Source: Promerops cafer (Eukaryota; Chordata; Aves; Passeriformes; Nectariniidae). From it: a stretch of DNA of 64,000 nt. The stretch's first letter is position 1. The number at the start of each line of letters is the position of its first letter. The stretch is taken from NCBI GenBank assembly GCA_013398275.1, contig VZSE01013243.1, positions 1,484,658 to 1,548,657 on the forward strand. Reading direction: 5' to 3'. Positions 53,035-64,000 of this stretch are shown here, one piece after another. The position numbers and the translations under genes are program-made. A model generated the notes under the pieces. That model had not been told where the DNA came from. It searched no databases and worked only from the letters and a program-made list of their open reading frames with translations.

Positions 53035-53480
53035 TAGAGACATAGAAAGAAATAAAAAAGCAGGGGAAAGGGGAAGAGAGAGAAAGGTTAAGCAGAAGAT
53101 AGTTACCACCCATGGATCCAGTGACATCCCATCGGTCCTTCTACACCCTGGGCTTCTCGGTGGTGGGGGGTCTCAGAGTCATTGTTCTGGGGTACCACCT
53201 TTATACAGTCCAAGTTCTGCATACCCACAGGGCAGTAGCAGATGCCATTCCCACAATTTGGGAAGATAATGTGTATGACCACTTGCCTCCTTTGCCACCG
53301 TGGGAATTTCTGTTTGGATGCATTGACCAGGATATGCTAATCACCATCTTGCTTCACAAGGCCTGGAATTAGCACCCTCCTGTCACAAATTCTTCCCTTC
53401 TGTGCTTTTCACAAGTTCCCACTGCGATGGCTTATTTATGGCAACTTCCTTCTGTGACCTTGACGTAGTTTGACACAGGC
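53035..53480 (+). mobile_element. probable endogenous retrovirus LTR relic
   Basis: A purine-rich tract (53033-53095, with runs such as AAAAAAGCAGGGGAAAGGGG) has the position and shape of a polypurine tract. A GC-richer block follows: CCACCCATGGATCCAGTGAC, CATCGGTCCTTCTACACCCT, GGGCTTCTCGGTGGTGGGGG. Then a TATA-like CTTTATAC and CAGATGCCATTCCCACAATT appear. The wording resembles LTRs of avian ERV-L-type elements as I remember them, but I cannot search. The plus frame at 53112-53372 (86 codons) lies wholly inside and has no retroviral protein motif, so it is probably fortuitous. No TG...CA ends or target duplication could be fixed. Confidence 0.4.
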
Positions 53481-56400
53481 AACTGTGTTCTTTAAGTCCT
53501 TATAATGTTGGAAGGTAGAATGAGTCTTCAGGTTGTCATTAGAAAATCAGAGATAACCTAAAACTATAACTGAGGTTGAATTCCCCATTAAAATGATTGA
53601 GAATCAAAAAAGCTGATCTTTGCTGGTGTAACACAACAAAACCAAGCTAGACATCTTGAAAAAAAATCTTAAGAATTATTTTTAAAAGCTCTCCAAATGC
53701 CTCACTAAAAAAATCTATTCTTTTCAGCATTTCTAGCATTAATGCCACTTTATGTAAAATAAGATTCATTGAAAATGTTAAAAGTAATGCATTTTCAAAT
53801 GTTATTTGAAAGCTAACCGAGAAAAGACAAAGTCTAATATCATAATTGTATTGACCCAGAGTCCACCAAAAGCCCATCTTACCAAAAATGTTCAAAACAG
53901 ATTAAACAAAATGCTTTTTAGAATATCTGTTTAAATAAGCTAAATTGAAACAAAAAATCTGCTAAAAAAACAGCAAGTAAGAATCTTGGAGAGGCCCTTT
54001 GTGAAATTATTCCCTATTTTACTGTGAGACAACACACAAGCAGCCATGGTGCAGGTACACAATCAGCTCTGTGGGCCAACTGACCCTGAAAGTCTTAAGT
54101 GGCACATCCATTTTCTAGTGAAGAGCTTCATTATATCACGTACGGCTTCAAATTAACTATATCTAACTACCACCTTTTCCCTCCTTCAAAGCATGCAAGT
54201 TGTCTAGAATTTGAAAAAAAAAATCCCATAATCATAACTTCCTAATGAATCATGTATCACTTATGCAAAAATGTTTGGGTTTCTTTTTTAACATTATTTT
54301 CCACAGAGTGTCTTCTTTTAACATACTGGTTTAATATTACTGGTAAAAAGACTTGTTAGTTAATATTATACCATATTCTTCTAAAATAATTGTCCTGAGA
54401 ATAAGAGCTTGAGTCATCTTTTTATGGTTGGTTTTGCATTATTCTCATATAATTTTGTCTCTCTTAGAGAATATATTCTTCCCCATTTTGTATGGTATCA
54501 TTTTCATTTAAGTCTAGAAGTTGGATGTAAGCAGATGCCTAAAAGTCAGCCTTTCTTTACAGGCTGTGGGAAAAAAATACAAAAGACCCCTAAGGTTGAT
54601 TCAGTGTATCTGAAGCACCCACTTAACGCAGAGGATGACTCATGTCTTCTGTATCTCTGCTCCTGACTAACAGAGCTTCTTTCAAGAAGCTGGTCAGACA
54701 AGATGAGACCTATTGCTAATGCCTTACAGATATATCTGCATCATCAGCTAGCACAGTGCAATGAGGGTGCACCTGTAGAGCAAAACACTTGGTGCTGACA
54801 AGCACACTTCCAGACTAGGTATCCTTCAGGCACAGAGGGAAAGCACTGTTTCAAGCTTGCCGCAGTCAGTCCCCACTGGCTGAAAGCCCACTAGCAGCTG
54901 GAGCACACTTAGGAGTGCACACAGGATCTCAGGCCTGGCTGTTTAGTTTTATCACCAGTCTCCGCAGCCCAGGACTGTTCCACAGTGAGAACCCAAAGCA
55001 GTAAGTGGGAAAACCCAGGAGGTTCAAGTTAAAACCTTTGTCCTTTGTCCAACCTAAACTGCTAATATAGATATATCATGAGTCACTACTTGTGCCCTTT
55101 GAAATGCACTTCAGGAGCTTTTTTTGGCACGTTCAGTCAGCCCCTGCATCCAGGCAATTACAATCCCTTTTGTAAACTGCCCACTCTCAGTATCAGTGCT
55201 GCATTTTGACCCTCATTACTTACACTGGCGTGCCTTTCATTAACAGAAACATTTTGAATTAATGCCCAGTACCAGCTACACCACCAGCTCTGCTACATCA
55301 TTGATAATATCTTAGCAGGCACTTCTGTGGTTGCATCTGACACCTGTAGTTTTACGTATAAGTATGTCTAACCTCCCTTTCTTGTGCCACAGATGACTGA
55401 TTTAAGAGAAGAATAGCAAAGGGAGAACAATATTGTTGACAATGAAGCTGAAAGTTGTTAGCAGGAGTTGCAGAGTGAAAAATTCCAATGCTTCCATTTT
55501 CTCAAACACTTTATTCTTGCCTTTGACCTTAATGAGGTTTTTTTCTCTATTCAGGTTTTAAAGGCCTCTGATGAATCTAAGGGCAAAATATTTTTGTTTT
55601 CAATAAGAAATCAAGCTAAACATGGTATGAGGCAAACTAAATTGAAAAGTACTCCCTGGAAAGAAAGTAAAGGCTAATAATGGACACACTGAATCACCTG
55701 ATGGTGGGTCTCATTACAAATGTCACTGCTAAATCAGGCATCCCTTGTTACCATAGGGAAGTGATTGCATGGAAAATTTAAATCTCACAAAAGGAACCAT
55801 TGATTTTAGAAGATAAAGATCTACTAATAATGAACCCAGCAACAATATAACTTCACAGATATTTAATAGTATAAGCTGCATGTCTTGTATCCTTTGGGAA
55901 TGCACAGCCAGCCAAAGGTCATTCTGTTTTGTTATTTATATCAGCATATTTCACTTAAGACGCTCCTCTACCACTCGCAAGAAATAAATGTATTTGTAGA
56001 AATCAGTATTTTGCACATGAAGCACAGTCACTAACATGTGCCTTCATTTCAGGAATGCTATACATTTAAAATTTCCAACCCAATTTCAGTTGGAAGCAGT
56101 TGAGTGATTCAGGAGAGATAAAGCAGTAATTCACAATATCTTCTATCAGGAGCAAAGACAGAATTGCTATTTATCTCTCCTCCTGCTCCCATATCACAAA
56201 ATTCTAATCTTCTCATAACCAGAAATAAAGGTTTATCTATTCCCATATCCCAAGCCTGCACTGTCACTTCCTCCATGGCTCTTTCAGAACCTCCCTCTGA
56301 CCACCTCCACAGATGAGGAGAGCACAGTTAGAAACCCTGGCCCCTGAACTATCTGAAGTGAATTCACCACGCCCAGAAAGCACATGGAGAAGGCCAGCCA

Positions 56401-59400
56401 CTGAGTGTCCTTACCTTCAAATCCCAGCAGTTCCCTCCTCCTCTTTCTAAATCATCTCTTGCACCTGCAAGTCAGAAGGGATAAAGAAGTCTAAGGTAGA
56501 ACTGTCTTCCTCTGTACAGGCAAATACCTAATGTTTTCCTGACAGCTCTTTGCCTCGTAGGGGCTCCTCAGTATGGGTTACATCAGCCCTCAGAAGCAGC
56601 AGATCAGACAGAGAGAGAACAAAATACCACGTAAATTGTGTGCTTGCATCCAACCACCTCTGCAGCACAGTCAATGCCTTGAACTTAGGTCAGATTAGAC
56701 TAAGCTAACTCCAGCAGCAAGCTCAGGGCAAGGCTGAAACACCTCTCCTGGAAGCTTAGGAAATTCTTGGTGAGTACCTCATGCTCCTGCGCTCTTGGCC
56801 AAGCCAGCAAATTTAAAGTTAACTTTGGGTACACCCTGATGCACAGTCACAGTAGCAGCTGTGCAAGAGTAGAAAAACCCTATATAATTTGTCTTTCCTG
56901 GTCCAATACCCTACTGCTTTGTATTTTTTTACTAAATAACTGATGAAAAATGATTACAAAATATTCCAGTACTATCTGAAAGCATTTCATATATAATACA
57001 CATCTGCACACAATTCATGTGAAACAAAGCTTTAAGTACCTATTATAAATATTCAAGGAAAGCTGGAATTAAATGCAAAAGTTCCAATACAGATCTCTGA
57101 GAGGCTTTATATCCATTTCCTGTTGATATTAGTGTATTATTCCCAATTTACATCAGTGTAAGGAAGAACACATACACACCCAAAGACTTTAAAAACACCA
57201 AGCCCATAAAGCAGGGAAAGGAAGAGCAAATTATATTAACAGAGGAACCCATTAAACTGTGTATATAATTCCTGAATTTGCAGCACCCCACATCATAAAT
57301 TGCTGCATTTATTTTTATTACAAAACTATTTTTAACTGACAAAAATTTGCCTTATTAAACTAAACTAGAAGCTTGAAGACTAAAATGTCAGAATAGCCCT
57401 GAGAGAAAGTTCTTCAGAGTTCACATTTCACAAGTGATTTGAGATTTGCCCTTGATAATCTTTAGTATTGAGGCTTTTACTGAACTGTACCCTAAATTCT
57501 AAACTCAGAACTTTATAAATTTTACAGAATGTTTTTAGTTTATTTAGTGTCATAGTCAGCTCTGTCAAACTACAACAGTCCTGTCTTCACATACAAAACA
57601 GAAAAGCTAGTAGTTGTCTCACACACAATAAAATACAATGAATTACTACAGAAAGAAAGTATATTAAAATGGAACAGCATGATTCATGTCAATTTTGTCC
57701 AAAATTTCACAGAAAGACATTTCCCATCATCATTAGAACATCATGCTAAACCTTTACTTAGCGCTCTTTCTACTGACTACCATAATGTGTCCCACAACCC
57801 TTTTTTGCTTCATACCAAAGCAAAAATGAAACAAAGAAAGTGACATGTTCAGTGCTGTCATCTCATTTCATGCTTTCCACAAATACACAAAATTGGCTTC
57901 AGTGAGTGGTAGAAGTTTCAGTCAATAACTCAACTGAGCATGGTAGTTTATCTGGACTAAAGTAAAAAGATATTATGCCTTTATACTTGGTGACTTTTTA
58001 ATCAATTCCCTGCAGCTGTTATTTCCAGCATCTTCGGGTTTGCTTACTAAGAACAATAATTGAGGTTCTATACAACAAATGTTTTCACATAGTAAACATT
58101 TGGCTCAACATTTTAAATATGGTGAACTTGTTTCAAATTACAAATAAGTATATGACAAGAGCAAAAACTGTTCACAAGCATTCTTCTAATTGTAAGCCAG
58201 AGCAGTTCTCATACTATTACTATGAATTATTCTCATGTAATATATATATAGAGATATTGCTGAAAGTTTGTCCCAGCTGGCAGGCCAGGCCTGAATTTGC
58301 AGTGCAAGTTTCATCTCTCAATAGACTGAAGCTGAATAAAAAATATGGATCTTAAACATGAGGAAAAAACGTATCTCCAGGCTCTAGTCTGGAAGACACA
58401 TCTTATTACAGAAACACAAAAAGTATGCTGAGACCAAGATTTTAATCTGAAATTCAATATGGCCTAAGACATACTTCACATTTAGGGGTTCAAATTAAAT
58501 TTTGGAGAAACCTTTAAACAGATACCCTCCTACAATCAATCTAAGGGCTGAAACATCTACCTGGGAACCATGTTGAGCAGCAGTAACAACAGGATATATT
58601 CTGTGGGCTTTATTTCTGGTTGCTATGCATTCATATTTTGCATCCAAATCAGGCATTGTGTGAAGAAGTATTTTGATACTGAAACTTGATTCTAACACAC
58701 AGTCCGTAATGCTTCACCTCTTCTCAAAAGCTTTCAACCTTATGTCAATTTTGATATATGCCATGAATAATTAGACTTACAACATCTCAACATTTCGCTG
58801 TGTATATGATGTGTGTCATCCTAGTTATCCTACCCTATGGCTTCATTCTGCACTTATTTCTTGTAATGTCAGATACTTCTCAAAGTGATAATGCTGCCAA
58901 AACATATGGGATTACTTACCTAAGAAATGCAGTGCTTGAAAGCAAAGTAGTGAGATACATTAGACTCAGAGAGATGATCAGTGCATACATAAAACACACT
59001 AAAATAATATGAAAAGGCTTTGCAAAGGTGAAGTAAAGAACTGATGCAGCACACTGCTCCAGGAGACACAGCTCCCACACCCACAGAAGAGGGGCACCTT
59101 GGCCTCTGTATCACCCTCTACTCCCGAACTCTCCCCAGCCTCCTGAGCTGACTCCCTGCAGTGGCAGCATGTTCCTCTGCACTCCCACAGAGGGATTAGC
59201 AATATCATCCCCTAGACTATAAACTGTTCAGCTAAATACCTAGCACACGAGGTAAACAAAATATTTGCTTTCACATTTGCTTCCATATAACAGCTTTCAC
59301 TTTTCCAAGCAGTTAAATATCTCCCAGGGGACATTCACATTGCAAAACCTTGAGAGCAAAACAGAAGGTATGCTTAGCTCTAAAGCTAGGTCTATCTGTG

Positions 59401-60410
59401 TAGCAGATCATTACCACCCCATGCAGTTTCTCTTAGAGCATTTGCTCTTAGAAAAAAAAAAAAAAAAACCAAAACACCTGTAGTCCCTGTTCTCACCTTG
59501 CAGTAACCTTGTAACACAGTCTTACGCCCTGCACTTCTGGATCACAAACAGCCATCTGGACCTGTGTCTTCCTCTGAGCTCAGTCCCCATCCTGGGCCAC
59601 CTCACAGTTGTTAATTAGTGGCACTGTCTACATGCAAAGCACTCTGCCCATCATCATTTACATTATAAATGCCTTTTTCCCCCTGACTCTCTGCTATGTT
59701 CCTGCTGCTAAATGTCCTTAATTTCAAATCCTTTATGCTAGGCTTTGCCTTTAATAATACTTGAATGAAAAGCAATTCTAAAGCAATCCATACTGTCAGT
59801 GGTCCCCTCAATCAAATGTGATTTCTCTTAGCTTTGCTTTCATGCCTAGGTTAAGAAGTTTAAGTAATTTTAAAAAAAAATAAAAAAAAAATAAAAAAAA
59901 AATACCAAAAAAAAATGTTTAAGGTCAATCATTGAACAGCCCACAGTTTAAACATTTCCCCAACAGCTGCCCATATGCTTGTGAGTTCTTGCAGACCATC
60001 ACCTTCCACTCCAGCCTACGTCAATCATTGCAACCTTTAACTTGTAAGAAAAACTAATGTAACACATTACAAAAGGGAAGTTTTAGCAATGGGAAACCAG
60101 CTGAAGTGACTTAGTAATGAAAGCAACAGCTGAGTGTCAACACATTCTGTTCTGATAATATTATATCAGCATGGTGGCATCAAGGTAAATGAGCCTTTTT
60201 GAACTGAGGAATTAGGCAACCTTGAGAAATCAGCCAAATAAATCAAAAGCTCTTGCAGACATAATCAAGAAAATTACTGAGAACACATATTCTTACAGAC
60301 AAGATCCTAGACTTGGATCCAGAAAAGCATGATTTAGGGTTCCTGAGGTTCTTAAAGTATCTATGTTATGTTCCTCAAATCAGTTGCTTTGGTAATGACA
60401 GGTTCTTCTG
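53481..60410. other. AT-rich unique sequence, no gene recognised
   Basis: No repeat family or gene was recognised. There are modestly GC-richer patches at about 56230-56800 and 59040-59200. Homopolymer A runs sit at 59452-59468 and in the tract at 59871-59920. Open frames are short and overlap. Confidence 0.5.
59871..59920 (+). repeat. periodic A-tract array, T(A)9-10 units
   Basis: Single T bases at 59871, 59881, 59892 and 59903 break a long A run into tracts spaced 10-11 bases apart. An ACC interruption and A9 follow. It is simple-sequence DNA, but the spacing equals the helical repeat. Confidence 0.85.
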
Positions 60411-60560
60411 ATCCATATTTTCAGCACCTCTTTCCTGTGTAATGGTGGACCAATTTTAAAGGGCCTTCTGGTTTCCAGTGCTTCTGTAAAGCTCACTTGG
60501 TGGGCTGGCAATACACCATGCAGTACACAGGGGGTTCCGTGTGTCTCCAGGGGGATGCCA
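60411..60560 (-). repeat. unrecognised repeat, copy A (minus)
   Basis: Read on the minus strand, this 150-base block aligns with plus-strand 61188-61338 at roughly 75-80 percent identity with one single-base gap. The best-matching part (TTTACAGAAGCACTGGAAAC and GAAATTGGTCCACCATTA-like words) is over 80 percent. Copy A lies inside a 114-codon minus-strand open frame (60380-60724, including ALETRRPFKIGPPLHRKEV). Where the two copies differ, most codon changes alter the amino acid, so protein-level constraint is not evident. The family was not recognised. Confidence 0.75.
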
Positions 60561-61076
60561 CCTTCTCCTCCTGAAATTTTTGGAAGTCCTACCGGTTGCC
60601 ACTGGAAGGCATATGGGACAGTAACAGTTCCTGGGCAGAGGATGAGGGAACAGCCTTTCCTAAAGCAAAGTTCATTTATTGCCTCATATCCCTGGTGCAA
60701 AGAATTGGGTGCAACAAGCCTCATTCTACAGGCCTCTCATTTTTAGTGCCCACACAAACACTGGCCTTTCCCACTTCCTCTTTCCCTCCTATAGCACGTG
60801 TAGCCTGGGTACCTCCCACTCTGGGCTAACAAATTCAGTGCCAGCAGCAACACTGAGAAAGCTGGAATGTGTTACAGAACACATTCCAGCCCTGCCTCCA
60901 GACCTAGGAATTTGCTCCACAGATGGTGCTCCTCAGCCAGAAGCAGGATGTGCTCGTACGTTCTTGAGCTTAGCGCTGCATGTGTCAGAGTCCTGCAGCA
61001 GCATCTCTGCTGCCATGGCTGGGACCTGACCTCACCTTCCTGTCAGACATGAGACTGAATTTTAGAAATAGAAATA

Positions 61077-61117
61077 TTTTTTAGAAATAGAATTTAGCAT
61101 CCTCCTGGAGACACAGG
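61077..61117 (+). repeat. truncated third copy of the repeat, ends at N
   Basis: These 41 bases match 61168-61208 with one mismatch (AATTT versus AACTT). They stop being similar exactly at the ambiguous base at 61118. The sequence contains the start of the repeat (GCATCCTCCTGGAGACACAG). Confidence 0.9.
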
Positions 61118-61118
61118 N
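61118..61118. other. ambiguous base (N)
   Basis: The only undetermined base in the window. It sits at the end of one of two near-identical 41-base blocks, which makes a mis-joined or unresolved assembly position likely. Confidence 0.99.
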
Positions 61119-61167
61119 CTTTCCTGGGGAAGATTGTAAGTCTTGTTTTGTTTTGAAAGAAATTTAG

Positions 61168-61338
61168 TTTTTTAGAAATAGAACTTAGCATCCTCCTGGA
61201 GACACAGGGAACATCCCTATTCTCTGTATGGAGTAATGGCAGCCCGATAGGTAAGCATTACAGAAACACTGGAAACCAAAACACCCTTTGAAATTGGTCC
61301 ACCATTAACTAGGAAAGAGATGATAATAAGGATATGAA
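61168..61338 (+). repeat. unrecognised repeat, copy B (plus)
   Basis: The plus-strand block aligns with the reverse complement of 60411-60560. Shared words include CCTGGAGACACA, CACTGGAAACCA and ATTGGTCCACCATTA. Relative to copy A it has a one-base shift near 61250 and in-frame stops. The opposed copies are about 630 bases apart, so together they form a large imperfect inverted repeat. Confidence 0.75.
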
Positions 61339-64000
61339 AGTCTACATTTTGAATGCTTTCAGAAGAAATTTATAATTTTATTTCTCATGGAGTCCCAAGG
61401 CAAAAAATTCAAGCATTACCAACACCCCAGAAAGCCCCCCACATATCCTAAGTCAGGGGATAACAGTGTGCCCACATTAACCCTTACAGCAAAATAATTC
61501 ATGAAGACAAGCAAGAAAATAGCTCTGCTGAAGTTTAAATTCCTTTCTCTTGGGCACAGACAAGTGTAATGACACAGCACTGCAAATTAAATATTCTAAT
61601 GCAAATCAGGCCCATTTCTGAATGTCATAGTGACCTGAGCAGCCACTCAGAATAAAATATTGCCAAAGTTCCCTAAACCAAAGGAGAAGTCTAATGATGC
61701 TTACAGCACATAGAACTGTAGAAATAGATTTTCTCTGTCTCATATACAAATGCCCAACTCTTGAAATGAATTCCTCTGAAGGAAATGAGATGGCTAGCAG
61801 TTATACAAGAAACTAATGGAAATTTTAATAAGGTACCAAAAAAAAAAAAAAAACAACTTGTGATGGACACAGCTATTTGATATCTCTTAGGCTTCATTCT
61901 GAATTTTAAATAATTAATTTTAAAATCCAAACAAACAGTAATTGGGTTTTAATAATTGAGAGAACACCAGATAAGGAAACAATATCCAATAAAGAGAAAA
62001 GGAAATTAAGAAGTAATGGAAATAATCTTAGAAGATCCAGATAACTTGAAATCATAGCTCAATGTATTTCATTTTTTCCTCCTGGGACTTCATACACCCT
62101 CATGTTCTTGCTTAGTTTCTTCTTATAGCAAGGCTTCAAGATTTTTGTGTACTGCAGCAATACTATAGCGAGTTCTATGATCTGCAGTAGTTAACACTGC
62201 AATAGGATGGGTTTGTACTTCTTAAGAAGCAGTTCTGTTAATGATGTCCTCCATGATCAGCTCTGTAAGATGTACAAGTAAATTCAAAACTGCAATCCTG
62301 CAGATTATACCTGTGACAGCTCTTTAAACAGCAAGTCGCCTACCACTGCCAACGAAGCTTTTGATGGGAAGAGAGTACCTGTACACAAGCAACAAGCAGG
62401 TATAGGCAGGTTGTTTGTCAGCATTGCTGCTCTGTTATACAACTGTGTTTGACATGCATAGGCACTGATCAATGCAATGTTGACTGATGTACAAGAATTA
62501 GCTTTCCTCTGTCTTGCAAGCTATTTAAGGATTTATGTTGCTTTATATGTAAGGACCAAGAGATAAAAGTCAGTCTACTGTGAGCTTCTTTCATCATGTT
62601 GAGGTCTGAGGTCTGAAAGAGTGCTGTGTTACAAAATTTGAAAGCTTGAACATCTCTAAACATATAAAGAAATTTCACAGGAGCCTTGTATGGAGAACTC
62701 ACAAGAGACCTCAAGCAACATCTAGATTCTCTTAAAAAGAATAAAGAAATACTTCTGCTTATGACAAAGCATTTAAAAAAAAAAAGCAATGTTTTTTCTA
62801 TCCCTCATTGTCTTATACATTTGTTTATTTAGACAAGTCTAACATGAGATTCTCACATATGTGGTATGTGTCTGATATGACTAAGCCAGGGGCAACTGGT
62901 TTAACACAGAAATCCCTATGAATGCATCTGAAGCTCCATCTGGGTAATAAGCCCATTGATGGAGCCTCCAAGCTGCTCCCTGGGAAGGATTCTTCCCCAG
63001 AACTCTCCCAGTGATGACCAAAAGGGCTACATGGCTGAAAGTTTCCCAGCTCTGTCTGCAGCGCAGTTCAAACCCTAACAAGTCACTCATGCTTAGCAAA
63101 GTTTTAAAAAATTACAGCCATATTTTGTTTCTGCTTTATTTTGAAACAAAGTTAACCAAGAGCACTGCTCTCAGTCATGGGTGAATGCATGGTCTGCTGT
63201 GCCAAAAGCCAGCAGGATTATTGTGACTGTTGGACTAAGCCAACAAGCACATACAGGGATTCAGGTGCCATAGAATTAACAAGGGCAGATATCCAGGTAT
63301 ACCTTATCTCCTATAATCTACTGCATATTTATTCCTGGAGTCATTGTACCTCACAAAGTGGAGTGTATCTTGTCTCAAGATACAGCTACAGCTTTGAACA
63401 TCAGTATTAAGAGACCTGTCAGGAAGCAAATGAGAGTCAACTCAGTAGTTAAACTGCTTAACCAGCTTCACCAGCTGACACTTATTCTTTTCTCATGCCA
63501 ATGCAAATCAATTGACTGAGATTATCTCTAATTTTTTACCACTGTATTTGAGAAAAAAAAATCTGTGTTTTTATTCTCAGGGGATGCCCTAAGCTAGATT
63601 CGAGCTTGCACAGCACATCTCCACAACCCAGAAAGAGTCCTCCACTGTGCATAAGGACTTAATTTCCTCTTCTACTACCAAAAGAGAAGGTGTGAATTCT
63701 ACTGTTTCCTAGTAGCATACGCTGCAGTGAATAATATAAAGTTGTGTAGTATTAAATCACAGTCCTTGAAAAAGCTAAAAAACTCAAACTCACTTATGTC
63801 TTCAACAGCACATATAGTTGAATATTTACAAGGGTCTTTTCCCTGTGATTTATCTCCTTAAATAAAAAGTTCAGGTTGTTAGTATAATTTATCATTGGTC
63901 ATTTAACACCTGGCTGTCCCAGGCAGTGTTATATGAGAAGTTAAGCAATGCAACCTTTAAGAAACTCAGTCTTCAATGTCCTTTAACCTTTGCTGAGATC
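61339..64000. other. AT-rich unique sequence, no gene recognised
   Basis: An A16 run sits at 61838-61853. Otherwise no repeat, RNA gene or coding sequence was recognised. Open frames reach about 106 codons on the minus strand (62469-62789) without any known motif. Confidence 0.55.

Noticed and set aside
53112..53372. 86-codon plus-strand frame as a gene
   Set aside because: It lies within the LTR-like block, lacks retroviral or host motifs and is probably fortuitous.
1..64000. Bacterial-style features, CRISPR arrays, tRNA and rRNA genes
   Set aside because: No regularly spaced direct repeats with spacers, no cloverleaf or rRNA sequence recognised, and CR1 elements place the window in a bird genome.

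Overview
The window looks like a piece of bird nuclear genome, and almost all of it is intergenic or intronic. The best evidence is four CR1-type LINE remnants, at about 15.4, 24.9-25.8, 41.4 and 47.1 kb. Their reverse-transcriptase and 3' untranslated sequences are the kind that dominate avian genomes. The background is AT-rich, poor in CpG and dense in stop codons on both strands. There are no operons, bacterial ribosome-binding sites, CRISPR arrays or rRNA genes, and I recognised no tRNA, snRNA or other structured RNA gene.

Layout: 0-15 kb is unique-looking AT-rich DNA with two small GC-richer islands (4.2 and 10.2-10.5 kb) and a short tandem duplication (9.44 kb). 15-26 kb has a CR1 scrap, a protein-like relic on the minus strand at 18.2-18.55 kb that may be retroviral, a CpG-rich patch at 19.8 kb, a CA/TA microsatellite at 22.6 kb, and the longest CR1 copy (minus strand, about 1 kb). 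26-41 kb is unique AT-rich DNA. 40.99-41.23 kb holds the most unusual structure: a perfect 55-bp-arm palindrome with a 4-nt loop, fused to an imperfect direct duplication. A CR1 3' end follows. 44-53 kb has one attractive minus-strand candidate exon, another CR1 end, a GC-rich island and a probable endogenous-retrovirus LTR relic at 53.1 kb. 60.4-61.35 kb carries an unrecognised repeat in two opposed copies plus a truncated third copy that ends at the window's only ambiguous base (N at 61118).

No complete protein-coding gene was recognised. Most open frames are short, overlap in several frames and are what chance gives in this composition, or are shadows of CR1. A set of minus-strand segments with good splice signals and matching reading-frame phases (about 50.7 to 20.4 kb) is reported as a hypothesis only, because the plus strand offers comparable segments. 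If a gene is present, it is one with small exons and large introns.
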